Origin: Halichondria panicea | Lineage: Eukaryota > Porifera > Demospongiae > Suberitida > Halichondriidae | Direction of reading: 5' to 3' | Length of the DNA stretch: 64,000 bases | Assembly: GCF_963675165.1 (NCBI RefSeq) | Contig: NC_087381.1 | Span: forward strand, 6,201,378 to 6,265,377 | Made by a program: the position numbers and the translations under genes | Notes under the pieces: generated by a model | What the model was told of the DNA's origin: nothing | Databases searched by the model: none | Seen by the model: the letters and a program-made list of their open reading frames with translations, nothing else | In this document: one piece after another, positions 23,434 through 36,151 of the stretch | Layout: the number at the start of each line of letters is the position of its first letter | How positions within the stretch are numbered: the stretch's first letter is position 1

Positions 23434-26400
23434 ATGAGGTTAGTGCATGACGCCACTGTTGTTTCATTTTTTCATGCCAGCTATTAATCAGTCGGCATGG
23501 TTATAGACATTTAACGCGTATACGACTATTGTGTATTGTATATTTACCAAATGATTATACACACACATGCGTTACCCAAACTGCATGTGACTTTAGCTGT
23601 ACTCATTTATCTCATCATAGTGACGACAACCTTGCTAGACAACTCTACTGGGCTAGTCGTTATGGTGGTGACCAAGACGTGCTTGAGCTGCTACAGAGAG
23701 GAGTTCCACCCAACAACAGTGAATACTACACGAAACTGAAGGATGGATGTACTCCACTACATGAGGCATGTGCTCACAGCCATCTTTGCAGTGCAGAACT
23801 ACTCATTAAGTTTGGAGCGATTGTAGCTGCTAAAGATAATGATGGTTGGACCCCTTTACACTGGGCATGTTTTAACAACAGTAAGGACACTGCTAAGCTG
23901 TTACTGCAGCACCACTGTCCCACAGGTGAGCCTTTATATACTATAATGATAGTCCAGCTATGTCAATTAATCTGTGACCTAGTCCAGGAGGTGTGTGACA
24001 GTGCATGGCCGCCATTGTATATAGCGAGTAAAGCTTCACAGTTTAAAGATGCCTTTGAGTAGTCAATATAATTATATTCTTATATGCATGCATGCATGCG
24101 TGGTGGCCACTATATACTTACATGTATACAAACATAGCATCTTTAGCTATTTCTTTGCCCATGCATGTATGGTTTTCGATTGAAAATACTCTATACATTA
24201 GCTGAAACAGTTGGCAAAGCATTGCATTTGGTGATTCTGGAATGAAGAAATGAGCTATACTGCATGCATTGTTGATCACATGCATATAGACATCGTAATA
24301 CTCTATCTACAAGAGGCACTTCGTACATGCACTTCGTGCCTGCTGTCAGCTCATGCCTGCCACCATAGATAGAGTAGAGAGGGATTGGAAACGAAAGTGA
24401 TTCACGTGATGTTTTACAATGAAGTCTACGTAGTGGCTCTGGGACCATCCGTGTATCTCCTCATAACTCCCGCAAAAGCCCGGGAAACTTATTGTGTCCA
24501 AAGCATACATCTCAGAGCTACCCCCATTAATGAATCACATGCCCCCTGATAGTAGGTATCAATTGGAAATGAAGAAAATATAATCTCGATTGTCGTGAAG
24601 TAGCTAGAGGTACACAGAGCGCTTTTTCATGCTTGTGTTCCTATAGTACCTTTGATATAGCTAAGACTGTGTAACTAAACACTGTCCTGTGTCCCAAATG
24701 GCCTCAAGTATTAGAGAAAGTTGATGTTTAGCAGCAGAACTGCTCGTGGACTTCTTACATAGAGCAAAACAATTCTCATGAATTATTTATGTTTAGCCCT
24801 CGTGTTAAAAAGTAAGCCTCGATTAAAACCGCGGAGATACACGGATGGTACTTCAAGGGTACTTCCGTTTCCAATCCCTCTCTACTCTATCTATAGTTCC
24901 ACCAACCATGTAGATATTAAGACCCGTAGTGGACAGACTGCTGCTGATATGGCCAGAGGGAGATACCGTGCCTTGGCTCAACATGTGGAGAGGTTCCGGC
25001 CTGGACTTAGAGGTGAGTTGGCCATCAGCTGATGTACACTGCACTGGCGTAGGAAGCAAAATCCTAATGGGGGGGCTCTAGTTTTTTGAATGAAAAAAAA
25101 GTACGGCTGTCTACATATAGTGCAGCTTGGATAAATCATCTCTACTTAATAGCCTAGAAATATTCCCCTCCCCTTCCTACACCACAGGCACTGTCATGGT
25201 CAGTACAGCTATATAGATCAGTGGTTTCCGTGTGATGCACTTCTCAGTATGTCAAAGTTCATTACTAGCTGGAAATTTTTGCTATAAAGTACTAACTTTC
25301 CAAAAACAAATTAAAGAAATTAAGCACTTTGTACGTATTCAATGCAAGTACATGGAAGCTCAATTTTAGTTAGTAATCAGCTTCTCTGAGGGTATTTGGA
25401 ATCAGCTAATGATTTGCATTTTGTCTATCCTTCATAATTATTATGGTACGTACATCAAGTTCATTTGTATATAACCCTCCAAATAGTGCTATATATCCGA
25501 CCAGAAAAACATTTGCAATGTGAAAAATTGCTAGGATTGGCCAGGGGAACCACAAAAAAGCGTGGAAACAAGAAATCAGACGAGAGCATAACTCCAATCC
25601 GTTACAACGTCAATCACATGTACTGGTAGTTTGTTTTCCCGGCCAATATATATACCACGCAATTTTTACTGGTGGAGTGATGACCAATCCCTATATATAT
25701 TTACATTTTGGAATGTGCGGGCATATTATAATTATGATGATTTGATGTTCCTAAATACATGCAGTGTTTAGCACAGGTATACACACAGTCCAACATGCAC
25801 GGATCGTACTCACTGGTGACCTGCATGGAATGATGCATGTGGTGGATGGAAGCTGGTAGATGGATCTGGAACACATGCATGCAGTCTATATACTATGTAT
25901 TGTACATGTTCATGACGTTGTAACGGATTGGAGTTATGCTCTCGTCTGATTTCTTGTTTCCACGCTTTTTTGTCGTTCCCCTGGCCAATCCTAGCAATTT
26001 TTCACATTGCAAATGTTTTTCTAGTCGGATTCCTTTTCTTTTTCAGTACAGAAGTATATCATGACATGATATGCATAAGTGGAACATCAAGGGCAGTACA
26101 GAAGTTCAAGAAGAGAAGACAGGACTAATCAGATATTTTCTTCTCAAATATCTCTGGACTAATGATTATAGTAATGAGTATATTATTGCTTCAAGTTGAT
26201 AGATCTATGACATGATATGCATAAGTGGAACATCAAGGGCAGTACACAGAAGTTTATACAAGAAGAGAAGACAGGACTAATTTTCTTCTCGAATATCTCT
26301 GGACTAATGATTATAGTAATGAGTATAATAATTATTATTGCTTCAAATTGATAGATCTATGTTGAATTTGTGAATCAGTATTAAATGACAGTCATTTTAA

Positions 26401-29400
26401 AAACATGATATCTAGCCAGTGCATATAGCATGCCTGTCAGAGAAAGGGAGCTAGAGCTGAACTGTGCAAAGAAAAGCAACACCTCGCTGAGGCTCTGGGA
26501 AAGCACTGCACTGATTTTAGGCGCACGGTATCTATTATCAACTGGCCACTAAAGATGGCGGAATTGTCTAGGTAAGAGAAATAGAGACTGAGAGGTCATC
26601 TGCCTTGTGGAAGCAATCGCAAATCTGAAGAAGTGCTTTGTAATCCAGGTTGTAGTCGTTTGGAAACCCTGTGCAGAATGTCCTGGAGATGGCTGTACTT
26701 GGAGCAAATGCTGGGCAAGAAACTTACTTACTCACTCAGTCAGACAAAGAGCGGTGAAACGTCGAAATAGTGCAATTTTTAAAATGACAATATTCATTCA
26801 TTAAAATGTTCATGGATTATGAAATGAGAGATACAAAGAGAGAACAGGCTAAATAAACTATCTGTTCAGCCAGTTCTGCCTTTCCCTGCAGAGATAGAAC
26901 AGTTTGAACAGGAGTCAATATAATTGAAATATTGCTAAACACAGGCAAACCCACTGCCAATCTTATGTAAAACCTACTGGTTTTACTAATACACAGCTAT
27001 AGTACAATACCAATGTCCATGCAATCAGATGCATGACTGGACAATAATAATTATGACAATAAATTATGACAATATGACAATGCCTCAGGGAATATTAGTA
27101 TGCTCCCCCCCCCCATTTTTAGTCTTTTAATTTGGCTTCTATATATATATCTCACTATAACTAACTATTATGTAGATCCTCTGTCTTCGTACCCAACACT
27201 GGAACAGCTGAGTCAGCTGGAATATAACCAATGGTTTCAACTTGGTATTCGCTTGGGTTTGGGAAAGGATCAACTGGAAACTATAAAGAAGAACCAACAT
27301 CCCACAGCAGCAACTCTCCAGGCAGCCAAAATCAAGAATATTGACATGCTTTGGAAGGATATTGTGGAAGCTCTATTGAGCATTGGAGAGTACGAGTTGG
27401 CAGAGAGTGTGTGCACTCAGCAAGGTCAGCTTCTAAAACAATCTTGTTTTGTTTCTGAGACTCCATTACTATATGCGGTACCAGTACTAGAAACAATGTT
27501 GTATATATATACTCCTGATTTATCACAAAGGAATAAAGTCTCTTTTGCTATCCACAATTGTATACGCTGTCTAAATTGTGCTAACATTGCCAACTGCAGG
27601 GGAAGGTGAGAGTGCTCTGTCAGTGAGTGCATTCTATGGCTGGCTGGACTGGGTCAAGCGTCTTGTGGAAACTGTGAGCCTCAATCAAGAAGGTGAAAAT
27701 AGTCACGTTATAATTTCTGTCTATAGTTCTTCCAGTGTACATGTATACATAGTCTTCGTTATTCTTAGCCAACGCTACATTAATTATTACAAATAATGAT
27801 CTTGATTGATCGTTACGAATATCTTTACAATTAATATTCATAACTAGTGTTCAAGCTGGCGCTGTGCTAATGCCTCTCGCCATGTTTTTGCTTTCGCTTA
27901 AAAGTATTAGAGTGTTATATTAGTATTAAAGTTAGCTTATCTATATAAAGTCACTGAGAAGAAAAGACTTATTTACATGCATCTATTGTTGTATTATGTG
28001 GCTTACCAGGATCTCAAGAAAGAAGAAAATTGATTCTTCCAGGATCTGTAGTTCAGTGTATATAATATCTAAGAAGAAAAGACCTGTGTACATGCATATT
28101 GTTATCTATATTGTTATATGGTAGTGTTTTGTGGCTTATATACCAGGCCCTCAAAACAAAGATAATTCTGCCAGGAGGATCTTGGGATATTATTTTCTCA
28201 CACGTGGGGAATGAGCGCGCATGCGCATTACATCCACAGGAATAATTAAAGGGTGTGTCCAAAGAGATCAATTTCACAAATGGCTACTGCTAGCTAGCTG
28301 TTTTAACAGATATTTTCTGAGTATTGTAGCTAACAAAAAGCTAGCGCTTTAGTGCAAGGCTAACTCATATGTTGAATAGAAAGTTTGTGCGGACAGATGA
28401 TGCTATGAAAGATTCTGAAGAGACTGCAACAGCCTTCAATGTGAGTCAAACTAGCCATAACTCGAGAAAGAAGCTTTAGTTTGCTAATCCACGAATCAAA
28501 ATCCAAGAGAATGTGGCTAGAAGCCTATAGAAGCTGTTAGTTTTCGTTACATTGCAACCGTTGAGCAGTTATAGCTGGAATACACACACACACACACAGA
28601 CAGACAGACACACACACAGTCAGCTTTACCGTATCCCTCGTGCGGCTACGCCTCGAGGCATAATTATAGTGTGTACATGCAGGTACAGTCAACATGGCTG
28701 GTGACACCGCACTCTATCTGGCCTGTGCTAATGGCCACATAGAAGTGATGAAGTACCTCATCACCCAATCCCTTGGCTGTACTACAAATGGTGACTATAA
28801 TTATTTGCTTCTATTTTTGTGCATTACATTTATATATAATGCATAGACTATTATAGATCAGCTAATTACAAAGCAACAAAGAATGAATATGATTTCCAGT
28901 GGCGCACAAATAGAACAAGAAATTTTTTGGCACTTACAATAGAGTGCTGTTTAGCAATAGAACGTAAAGTAATTATAGCTGTTCCACGAGGACATCGCGT
29001 GTGTATAATATTCGCTAAAAGGCTCAAGAGCCCTCAGATGAATTTTGGCAGTTCTATTAATGATTATTATTAGGGTTCACCCACTCTAACAAGCTTTGCA
29101 TGTGCAACGTATAAAACACCGGTACGTAGGAGTTTCTCCCAGTTTTAATGTTCGCGTTAACTGCTCGAAAATTTATGGTGTGTAAATATTTTCTTACCTA
29201 AATACCAGCAAATTATTCCTGGCGCTCAAATAAATTTGAAGTTGGTGCTGTAATTAAAATAAAGACAGTATGTCTATGAAAAACAGTGAATTATGTGGAA
29301 TTTATGTTTTTTCAGATTACCTCTTGCTAGCCTCTGTCAAAGGGAATCGAAATCAAAGAGCTGTGGAATATCTTTTAGCAGAATGTCATTGTGATCCAAA

Positions 29401-32259
29401 TGTGACCGACAAAGAAGGCAAGACACCTCTCGATTTGGCCAATGAGCCTAACATCATAAAGCTCCTCTTGAAACACGGAGCCAAGGCTACCAATGTCTAC
29501 AAGGAACACAGCAAGCTAATCGGAAGGCTCTCCTCCAAGCGACCCCCACACCTTCCTCTGTCTGTGCTCATCATTGGCGATGGTGGCGTGGGGAAGAGCA
29601 CTCTGTTGAAGTCCATTATGAGCTCAAAAGGGTTTTGGTCTAAACTACGGAAGGCAAGACCAGTAGATGGTGTCGATGCGAGGACAGTGGGGATCATACC
29701 GTACGAAATATACACCAAAGAGTTTGGGAGAATCATCTACTTTGATTTTGCTGGCCAGAAAGAGTTTTACACGAGCCACTGTGCCATTCTGGAGAATGCT
29801 GTTCAAACCTCACCACCCATCATTATCCTCTGTGCTAAGCTTTTAGAAAGTGAGCAGGCGATTATTGATTCAACGTATCGTTGGTTGACCCTTGTCCACA
29901 ACCAGTGCACCAATCTGAAAGGCAAAGCACATGCGATAGTAGTTGGTAGCCATGCTGACACGGTAAAGAAAATGGGAGAAGATCCACGAGCCAAAGAGGC
30001 CATATTTGCCCCCATCATCAAACAATTCCCGAAGTTTCAGTTCACAGAGTTTATTCCAATGGATTGTCGTTTTGCTGATTCCGATGACATAACAAAAGCA
30101 AGAAAACTGATTCAGAAAAGCTCCGCTATTCTCCGCTCACCAGAAACCATCAGCCTAAATGCTCACACCTTTTACATCTACCTTGCCGAAAGCTTCAAAG
30201 ATAACCTTGCTTTGTCTTTGGGTATGAGAGAATTAAGAGCGATCTTAATGAAGGTCTGTCAAAACGCACTCAAGATGTTCTTTCTTTCATACCCAGCACT
30301 GTCCCTCACCTCATTGAGATCTGTGACCAGCTGCATGAAAGAGGTCTCCTCTTGTTTCTCCGCCAGCTCTCCACAAAAATCTTTCCTAGTTTTTGACCAA
30401 GCAACACTCCTATCCAGAGTAACTGGGACCGTGTTTGCTCCTGAAAATTTCCGCCAACACTGCAAGCTAGCTTCAAGCACTGGAGTGGTGCCTTTGTCGA
30501 AATTCAGCAAAGAATTCGATGGCTTTGACACAGAGATGCTGACTGCCTTCATGTCCCACTTAGAGCTGTGTTTCGAAATCACTGACAAGCAAGTCTTGGA
30601 TTTCATTTCAAAGGAGATTGATTCTACTGCTACTACTGGCAGAGATACTTCTGTTCTTGAGTCTGACACTCGATACCTCTTCTTTCCAGGGTTGATTCGA
30701 ATCGAAATTCCAGACCATGTTTGGGAAGAATCTCAAAGCATCAAGTACTACTTTGGCTGGATACTCCAAACCTCTCAAGACACGGAGTTTTTCGACCCTC
30801 GCTGCCTTCAAGTACTCATTCTGAGGATAGTGTTCACCTTCAGGCTTGCCCCTGCTCTGAGAGTACAGCGTGATGTCCCTTCTCTGCAAAGATTCTGCTC
30901 TGTGTGGAAGAATGGGATCTACTGGTGCGACGATGATGGAATCACTGCACACCTTGAGCTTGCTGAAAATGGTCGATCTCTTGCTCTCAAAATGCGCACT
31001 GACAAAGTTCAACCTGAAGGTCTGATTCATCGCTTCAGAATTATGAGCACAATCCGTGAGACTGTTGAATGTTTTAGCCACAATGTGAATGTGATAGAAA
31101 CTGTGATTGATCCAAAACTAGTTGTCTATCATCCTCTAAAAAATCCCTCTGACCCCCCATTGGTCAACATCAAAGATATTGCAGCAGCTGTCTCCTCCAA
31201 CAAAATAATGATCAAATCAACACAACAAGTTGGCCTCGCCTTTGAGCATCTCTTACAGTTTGAGCCGTACGCTGGCCTGGATCAAACCACCATACAGTGT
31301 ATCCACAGTGACAAGAATACCAAGAAAGATGAGAAAATCTCCGGAGCTTTCATTTCCCATTTTGCCGAACTGGTTATCAATTCAGATAATGAAAATCCAG
31401 ATCAAGTTGCTCGAAACAGTCGTATGTTCAGAATAATCCTGAGTCCATCTCAAACTTCAGTTGTCAAAATTCAGTCGGTCAGTCCCAGACAGGAGGTGAT
31501 CCAGGCCCTTGAGACGTGGAGGAGTGAGACTGGGGGAACTTACAGCTGTCTGAGGGAGACTCTCAATAAGTACAGCGTCTTCACTGGTAGAAACCCTCTG
31601 GTGAGTGTGTATTATGAATATACATGCATGACTGTCTAATTATACTCTAGCCCTTCATGCATGTACTACGTATATACAGGATCTAGCTGGTGTGGCTCAT
31701 GATGATATTGATCCCTCTGTGCTTAGTATCAGTGATGACGATCAAAAGGTGCGTTGTCCGCAGCTGTACAATAAATGTAAATTGCAACTCCTTTGCCCCA
31801 CCTTAATGAGCATTTCGGACTACTTTTAATGTACATGTACAAACTTGCTGTTTTAGAGTTTACACCCAAACCATGCAGAGTTTGTTTGTATGGTTATTAT
31901 ACTACTGATGTGTATAGGATCCAGGGACTACCAGCCTCCATGAGTTGGTGGTCAAGCATGGAGTCACTGACGAGCAGTTGGATCGAGAGATTGTACAAGA
32001 CGACCTTGCTCCAGTAGCTATGCACTTTGATGATGTGGAGCTCTACCTCAACCCACTGAAGTTGACTGACAATGAACAAGCTGACGTGAGGCGAGAGACT
32101 TATTTAAGTAGAAGCAATCAAGTGGCAGTGATCAACAGTTTGTCAATCTGGAGAAGTCACGAACCCAGCGAAGCAACCTTTAGAGCACTGATTAGTATAT
32201 TATTCGATATAGGGAAGGAAGATATTGTTACCAAGATCTGCCAGTACTTGAAAAGGTAG
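23434..32259 (+). CDS. ANK-Death-ANK-ROC-COR-Death protein (ROCO family, complete)
   Basis: Nine coding exons: 23434-23438, 23621-23925, 24914-25012, 27176-27424, 27600-27692, 28689-28790, 29316-31600, 31680-31748, 31918-32259. The total is 3549 nt, 1182 aa plus stop, with every phase consistent. The first coding exon is only ATG plus two bases; the spliced start reads MSDDNLARQLYWASRYGGDQ. Order of domains: ankyrin repeats (DGCTPLHEAC, DGWTPLHWAC, SGQTAADMARG), a death domain, more ankyrin repeats (GDTALYLACANGHIEV, GKTPLDLANEPNIIKLLL), a ROC GTPase with P-loop GDGGVGKST and DFAGQKEFY, a COR-like region, and a C-terminal death domain ending KICQYLKR. No kinase, LRR or CARD is seen. Architecture suggests a cytoplasmic GTPase switch that couples to death-domain partners, in the style of innate-immune or apoptosis signalling (inference). 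Confidence 0.85.
24364..24896. mobile_element. 533-bp TIR element of the CATAGAT...GGGATTGGAAACG family
   Basis: Left end CATAGATAGAGTAGAGAGGG then ATTGGAAACG; right end is its inverse ending CTCTATCTATAG. No ORF of note. It lies 17 bp before the third coding exon (24914) of the ANK-ROC gene. The exon still has an in-frame acceptor, TGTAG at 24909-24913, so splicing appears preserved. Confidence 0.7.
25495..26030. repeat. Long inverted repeat, 118-bp arms with 300-bp loop
   Basis: Arms 25495-25612 and 25913-26030 are near-perfect reverse complements (for example ATTGCTAGGATTGGCCAGGG and its inverse). The short ORFs on opposite strands inside the arms are the same sequence read twice and not genes. 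Sits in an ANK-ROC intron. Transcribed, it would fold into a long hairpin; origin as a foldback transposon is likely. Confidence 0.75.
26061..26362 (+). repeat. 146-bp tandem duplication
   Basis: Two adjacent units start at 26061 and 26207 (ATGACATGATATGCATAAGT) and end in TTGATAGATCTATG. They differ by a few small indels. Non-coding, in the large intron before the death-domain exon. Confidence 0.75.
27176..27424 (+). CDS. First death-domain exon
   Basis: A single phase 1-1 exon holds a complete death-like domain: YPTLEQLSQL, then WFQLGIRLGLGKDQLETI, MLWKDIVEALLSIGEYELAE. The W..LG..LGL...QL..I pattern is typical. Its symmetry means it could have been inserted into the ankyrin array by exon shuffling, and could be skipped. 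Confidence 0.75.
28310..28665 (+). repeat. Dispersed repeat ending in (CA)n and a CCTCG...CGAGG hairpin
   Basis: Shares GCAACAGCCTTCAATGTGAG, a CGAGAAAGAAGCTTTA-like block, GCATTGCAACC-type sequence, a (CA)n tract and the end TACGCCTCGAGGCATAATTA with the reverse-oriented copy at 45965-46290. Shorter relatives lie at about 6425-6660 and 39785-40010; the hairpin end also occurs at about 60432-60510. No ORF. Confidence 0.6.
29316..31600 (+). CDS. ROC-COR exon
   Basis: One 2285-bp exon encodes the last ankyrin repeat, the ROC GTPase and the COR-like dimerisation region. G1 is GDGGVGKST (about 29577-29603), G3 is DFAGQ (about 29742-29756), and the G4-like position is VVGSHAD (about 29940). The COR part follows from about 30170, with an LRYLFFP-like core (DTRYLFFPGLIRIEIPDH) and ends at NPL before the donor at 31601. 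It is an unusually large exon for this window, which may reflect a retroposed or intron-loss origin (inference). Confidence 0.82.
31918..32259 (+). CDS. C-terminal death-domain exon
   Basis: The final exon reads TTSLHELVVKHG, then VAMHFDDVELYLNPLKLTDN, INSLSIWRSHEPSEATFRAL, ISILFDIGKEDIVTKICQYL and stops at TAG 32257-32259. The L..W....P..AT.R.LI..L..IG..DI..KIC pattern is a death domain. It is preceded by a 69-bp acidic linker exon (31680-31748). Confidence 0.78.
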   Translation, partial: DPGTTSLHELVVKHGVTDEQLDREIVQDDLAPVAMHFDDVELYLNPLKLTDNEQADVRRETYLSRSNQVAVINSLSIWRSHEPSEATFRALISILFDIGKEDIVTKICQYLKR

Positions 32260-33288
32260 TATGTTCGCAGTTAAATGCACAGAACACTTAATCTAGGGTG
32301 GTTCTCTCCAATTTGAAAGTTCAGCAGCAGCTCAGTTCTAGAACAAATTAACTTGAAGAAAATCTAGATCTACGTCCAAGTGGAGAGTACACTTAATCAC
32401 TACAGTTGTGGTTTACCACTTGATCAATTACTTCCTCTAACAGTGCACATGTTGTATACAGTGTGCTATATGGTTTCAGTGATTTCCAGCTTTGATTTAT
32501 ACCCGAAATCATGTGTACTGCTTGAATCACTAGTATACCTTCTTTACATGCAGACCCAGTCATCTATGAGTGGTGCTGAGAGTGACTGACTGTATAAAGC
32601 TAGAGCTATGTGTAGGACTCTTGTACTGAATTGAACACACAGTAGCTATATAATTATTCTTGTTATTGTGTATGTGATTTTCCCCATGTCAGTCATGGCT
32701 TTACTAGTGAAATCTAATCTGTTTAACTCTTGTTACGTTAAGGATCTTTACCCAAGTAGATACACCTTCCCTTGTGTGGAGGCTACAAATAAGAGGTCAT
32801 AGACTTGGAGAGAGTATATCCAACGAAGTGGCAGTGATCAACCATACTATGATAGATTTATATACTGTATGTAGCTATTACTATAATGTTAACATGTAGA
32901 AACTTCTCATGTGGTGTACAATCAGAAGTGTATGCTAAGAGCGAAGTTTACTGCATAATTATAGTGACTCCTCTTCACTGCAGGTTGGTGGTGACAGTTA
33001 AGTCCATACTCAAAGCGGTAAATTCACTGCTAAATCATAATTCCAATAGATGAGAGGTCCCTGTCATCAGAAAGGCTCCAATACTCAGCAACTCCGGTAC
33101 AGAGAGTAAGACTACAATATCATCATCAGCAGTTGGTGATCAACGTACACTGAAGCAGTCAAGTCGGTACCCAAAGAGGTAAAGTCACTGTTGAATTATG
33201 TACTTGGTGTATTTGAGAGCATAGTATATAACAAAATGATACTGCTTGCCTCCCATTATGCACATGAGGTGTGAGAGGCGTGGTTATA

Positions 33289-33700
33289 CAGTGGAACCTC
33301 CATAAAACGGACACCATTGGGGAACAGCCTTTTGGCCGTTGTGTGTGCTCTATGAGTCATTTCTTGCGCTGCTGCAAATGAATCTTGAAGCTTTGCTAAC
33401 TGCTTCTTTGAAGCTTTGAAAAGGCTGTAGGGACAATCTACAGCTAGGTTTTCACGATTGTGCAAAATAATGCTATCTCAACAATAATTGTTCTGCTAAC
33501 TCTGGGTGTAGCTGTCCGTTCTGGAAGGCCATTGCTAAAGCTTATTGGGGACTAGAAAGCTGCTCGTTATACGGAGTAGAGAGGTGGTCGCTCCTGAGAG
33601 GTTGCTGAAGTTATTGTAGTTTCAATCCGGACCTGAGCTTTTGGCCGTTATATAGCGTGTGTTTGCACTTCGGAGGTGGTCGTTAATGGAGGTTCCATTG
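33289..33700 (+). mobile_element. Pogo/Tigger-like MITE, complete
   Basis: 412 bp with inverted ends CAGTGGAACCTCCATAAAAC at the left and GTTAATGGAGGTTCCATTG at the right, flanked by TA on both sides (33287-33288 and 33701-33702). CAGT-type ends plus a TA duplication are known for pogo/Tigger elements; no transposase is present. A truncated relative is at 22-265. Confidence 0.75.
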
Positions 33701-34302
33701 TACTAGCTGGTTCAGACTAAGGAAGGTGCAAAAAAATTCTTATTATATGCAATAACTTACAGAGATCTAGTGAAGTTGTTACTAGAACTGAGAAAAGAGA
33801 AGAATATAGCTGAACAAATCTGTCAGCACTAGACTTACTTGTCTCCATTTTGTACAGGAGGTGCATGTGAGAGGTGTGGTTACTGGTTCGGACTAAGTAA
33901 CTGATTGTACAGGTGTTGAACTATACAGGGCCTTCACTCTCAGAACAAGTGCGCCTGAGATCGAGACTGGTACGACAGGCGCGAGGGGAGGAGGGGGGCG
34001 ATCAGTATAATTATGTGTACATACTGCATATGTGCTCCTGGCCCACATTAAAACTTATAAGCATGCGCAGAAATTCAACGCGACTATATCTTTCGAATGT
34101 ATACATTAATTCACAGATATTTTATATCAGTGACCAACATCACACAAATGAAATGATGAAAATAATGTGTGTGTGTGAGGAGAGCTGCATTCAGTAACTG
34201 GCACTGTATAGACTGTGAAGACCATAGAAGACTGTATTGGTGTATTTTGAGAATGCACTGTCACATAATGTTACCGCTGTTGCGCTGTTAATGGGGGTCC
34301 TA

Positions 34303-34366
34303 AAATATTAAAATTCTAGGCCTGGGGGGGGCCCAATCTCATGGGGGGCCTAAAATTTTATGACAC
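34303..34366 (+). mobile_element. Right end of a TGTCATAAAATTTT TIR element
   Basis: Ends GGGGGGCCTAAAATTTTATG then ACA, followed by CCGGTACTATAGATTGCTCT, exactly as at the right end of the full element at 40181-41104. The left end is missing here. The shared flank shows that the target region itself is repeated. Confidence 0.6.
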
Positions 34367-35616
34367 CGGTACTATAGATTGCTCTGGGCTACAAACTACA
34401 ACATTATACATTGTATTGTCATTTGTTGCATTTTGAGTGGGCAGATCAAAGGAAACACTGTGCCAATATCTGCCATATGGCACAGGTCAAGCCTTGAACT
34501 GTGCCACTATCTAGATACTGGCATAGTATGGCTGAAGTTACCTAAAGCCCAGTGGTAGGTAGCCTCGATCCCAGGCCGATCCGTCTCCAATTGAACGCTA
34601 GGTCGCCTACTAGGCCTGGTATTGATTGTATTTGGGCGTGATCTGGGCGTGGTTTTTTAATAAATTGACTCTGGTACAACAAAAAATGAATCCTCCAACA
34701 GTGGTCTTCAACAACAGCCTCTGGGGCAGTATACAGCAGGAAATACTTCCCAGAAGACACTTCTTTGGCAGTGGCAACCAAATTTTTGTCGATTCCTTTA
34801 TTGCTACTGAGCTACTGAGGATGGCAGCAGAAACACCTCTATTGTTTAGACTCCTGCCTGGTCAATTATGAGTCTCATGATGAGAGATACAAGGGGAGAG
34901 ACAATTAACAAGAACAACACTTTTGTCAACAGGAGGAGCCTTGGTCCTACCTAGCTTGTAGTCCATTAAAAAGGGTAGCAACTGATATAGCAGAGAGACT
35001 TGCCATACCCCGTTGGGAACCAGATAAACACGTCCCTTCCCTCAAACAGGAGCTTGAGAGCCTGGGCCTGTTCTGCCATGAGAGTGAGGCCATCTTGCTT
35101 CAAACAAACAACGCGTTGCATGCCATAGCTAGCTAGCTATAAATTGAGAACATGACACGGAGCTACATCACTGTAAGTTTTACGGGAGTAAAATGCCTCT
35201 ACGTACACCTTTAGTATTACAGAAAAAAAGCAGGAAACAAAATGTGAAGAATCTCTGCTTTAGTTTCCGGTTCCTGCCACGCCCAGATACAATCAATACC
35301 AGGCCGTATTTTTCAACTTCGTTCTATTAAAAAAAAATCGGCCTGGGACCGAGGCTAAGTGGTAGGCAGAAAACGTTTTTCATGCGTCTGGAGCATTCCA
35401 CAGCCACCACAAATAGTTGAAACTAGTTGTCCTATAAAAGGAGTGATGTGTACACAGAAAGGAATGCACAAGGAATGCAGTTGTTACACAGCTCACTGGT
35501 GCGCACATGGTGCCTTTGCCCTCGAGGCCTGCGGCCCTCGGGCCTAAGTCACTACTGAGCCAATATATCCCATGTGGCACTCATGCATGTGTCACATCTA
35601 TAACTTACAAGAAAAA

Positions 35617-36060
35617 AAATTATTGTAGCTAGATGCTTTGTCTAGTAACATAATAACAGAACTAGAATGGAAGAGAGAAGCTCTAGAGTATTTTTTGGCT
35701 TTGTTTTTGGCTTTGTTTGAGAGTAGTATATAGGAGCCACTCGTTTCTTGGGCAGTGTGCTGTACTTTTTTGCTGCAAGGCTGCATGGGGGAGGAGCTGG
35801 ATGTATGGAAGTGCTGGGGTTCTAGCTTTGGCTTCTTCCTTTGGCTTTGTTCAAGAGTAGTATAGGAGCCGCTCGTTTGCTGGGCTTGTTTGCTGCAAAT
35901 TCTTGCTTAGATGTCTTCCTTTCGCTTTGTGAGAGTAGTACGAGCCGCTTGTTTCTTGGAAAGTGTTGTTTGCTGCAAAACTGGTGGAGGAGCTGGATGT
36001 TTCCATTTTGTGGGTGGAGCTAGGTCCAGGACTATAATTTTATAAACTGAGGTGGAGGAA
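35617..36060 (+). repeat. Segmental repeat unit with internal AGCCGCTCGTTT subrepeats (copy 1 of 3)
   Basis: Begins AAATTATTGTAGCTAGATGC and contains repeated GAGAGTAGTA..GAGCC(A/G)CTCGTTT..TTGGG..GTGTGCTG..TTTGCTGCAA modules and GGGGGAGGAGCTGGATGT. Further copies are at about 41165-41600 and 41958-42400. Open frames here are shadows of the repeat. Confidence 0.65.
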
Positions 36061-36151
36061 CATGGTTGACTAGTGTCTAAACGTATTAATTTGAGTGAAT
36101 AAGGTTTCAGGTAATGATTCATAACTGCTTGAAAATTCAAAACCCCTGCAG

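Noticed and set aside
24897..24913. Acceptor immediately after the TIR element at 24896
   Set aside because: It gives the wrong phase and a stop; the acceptor at 24911-24913 restores phase 1 and an open exon.
25406..26128. Two similar small ORFs (MELCSRLISCFHAF...) on opposite strands
   Set aside because: They are the same inverted-repeat arm read twice; no codon evidence or homology supports a protein.
30259..31081. Minus-strand ORFs of 136 and 157 aa
   Set aside because: Antisense shadows of the ROC-COR exon.
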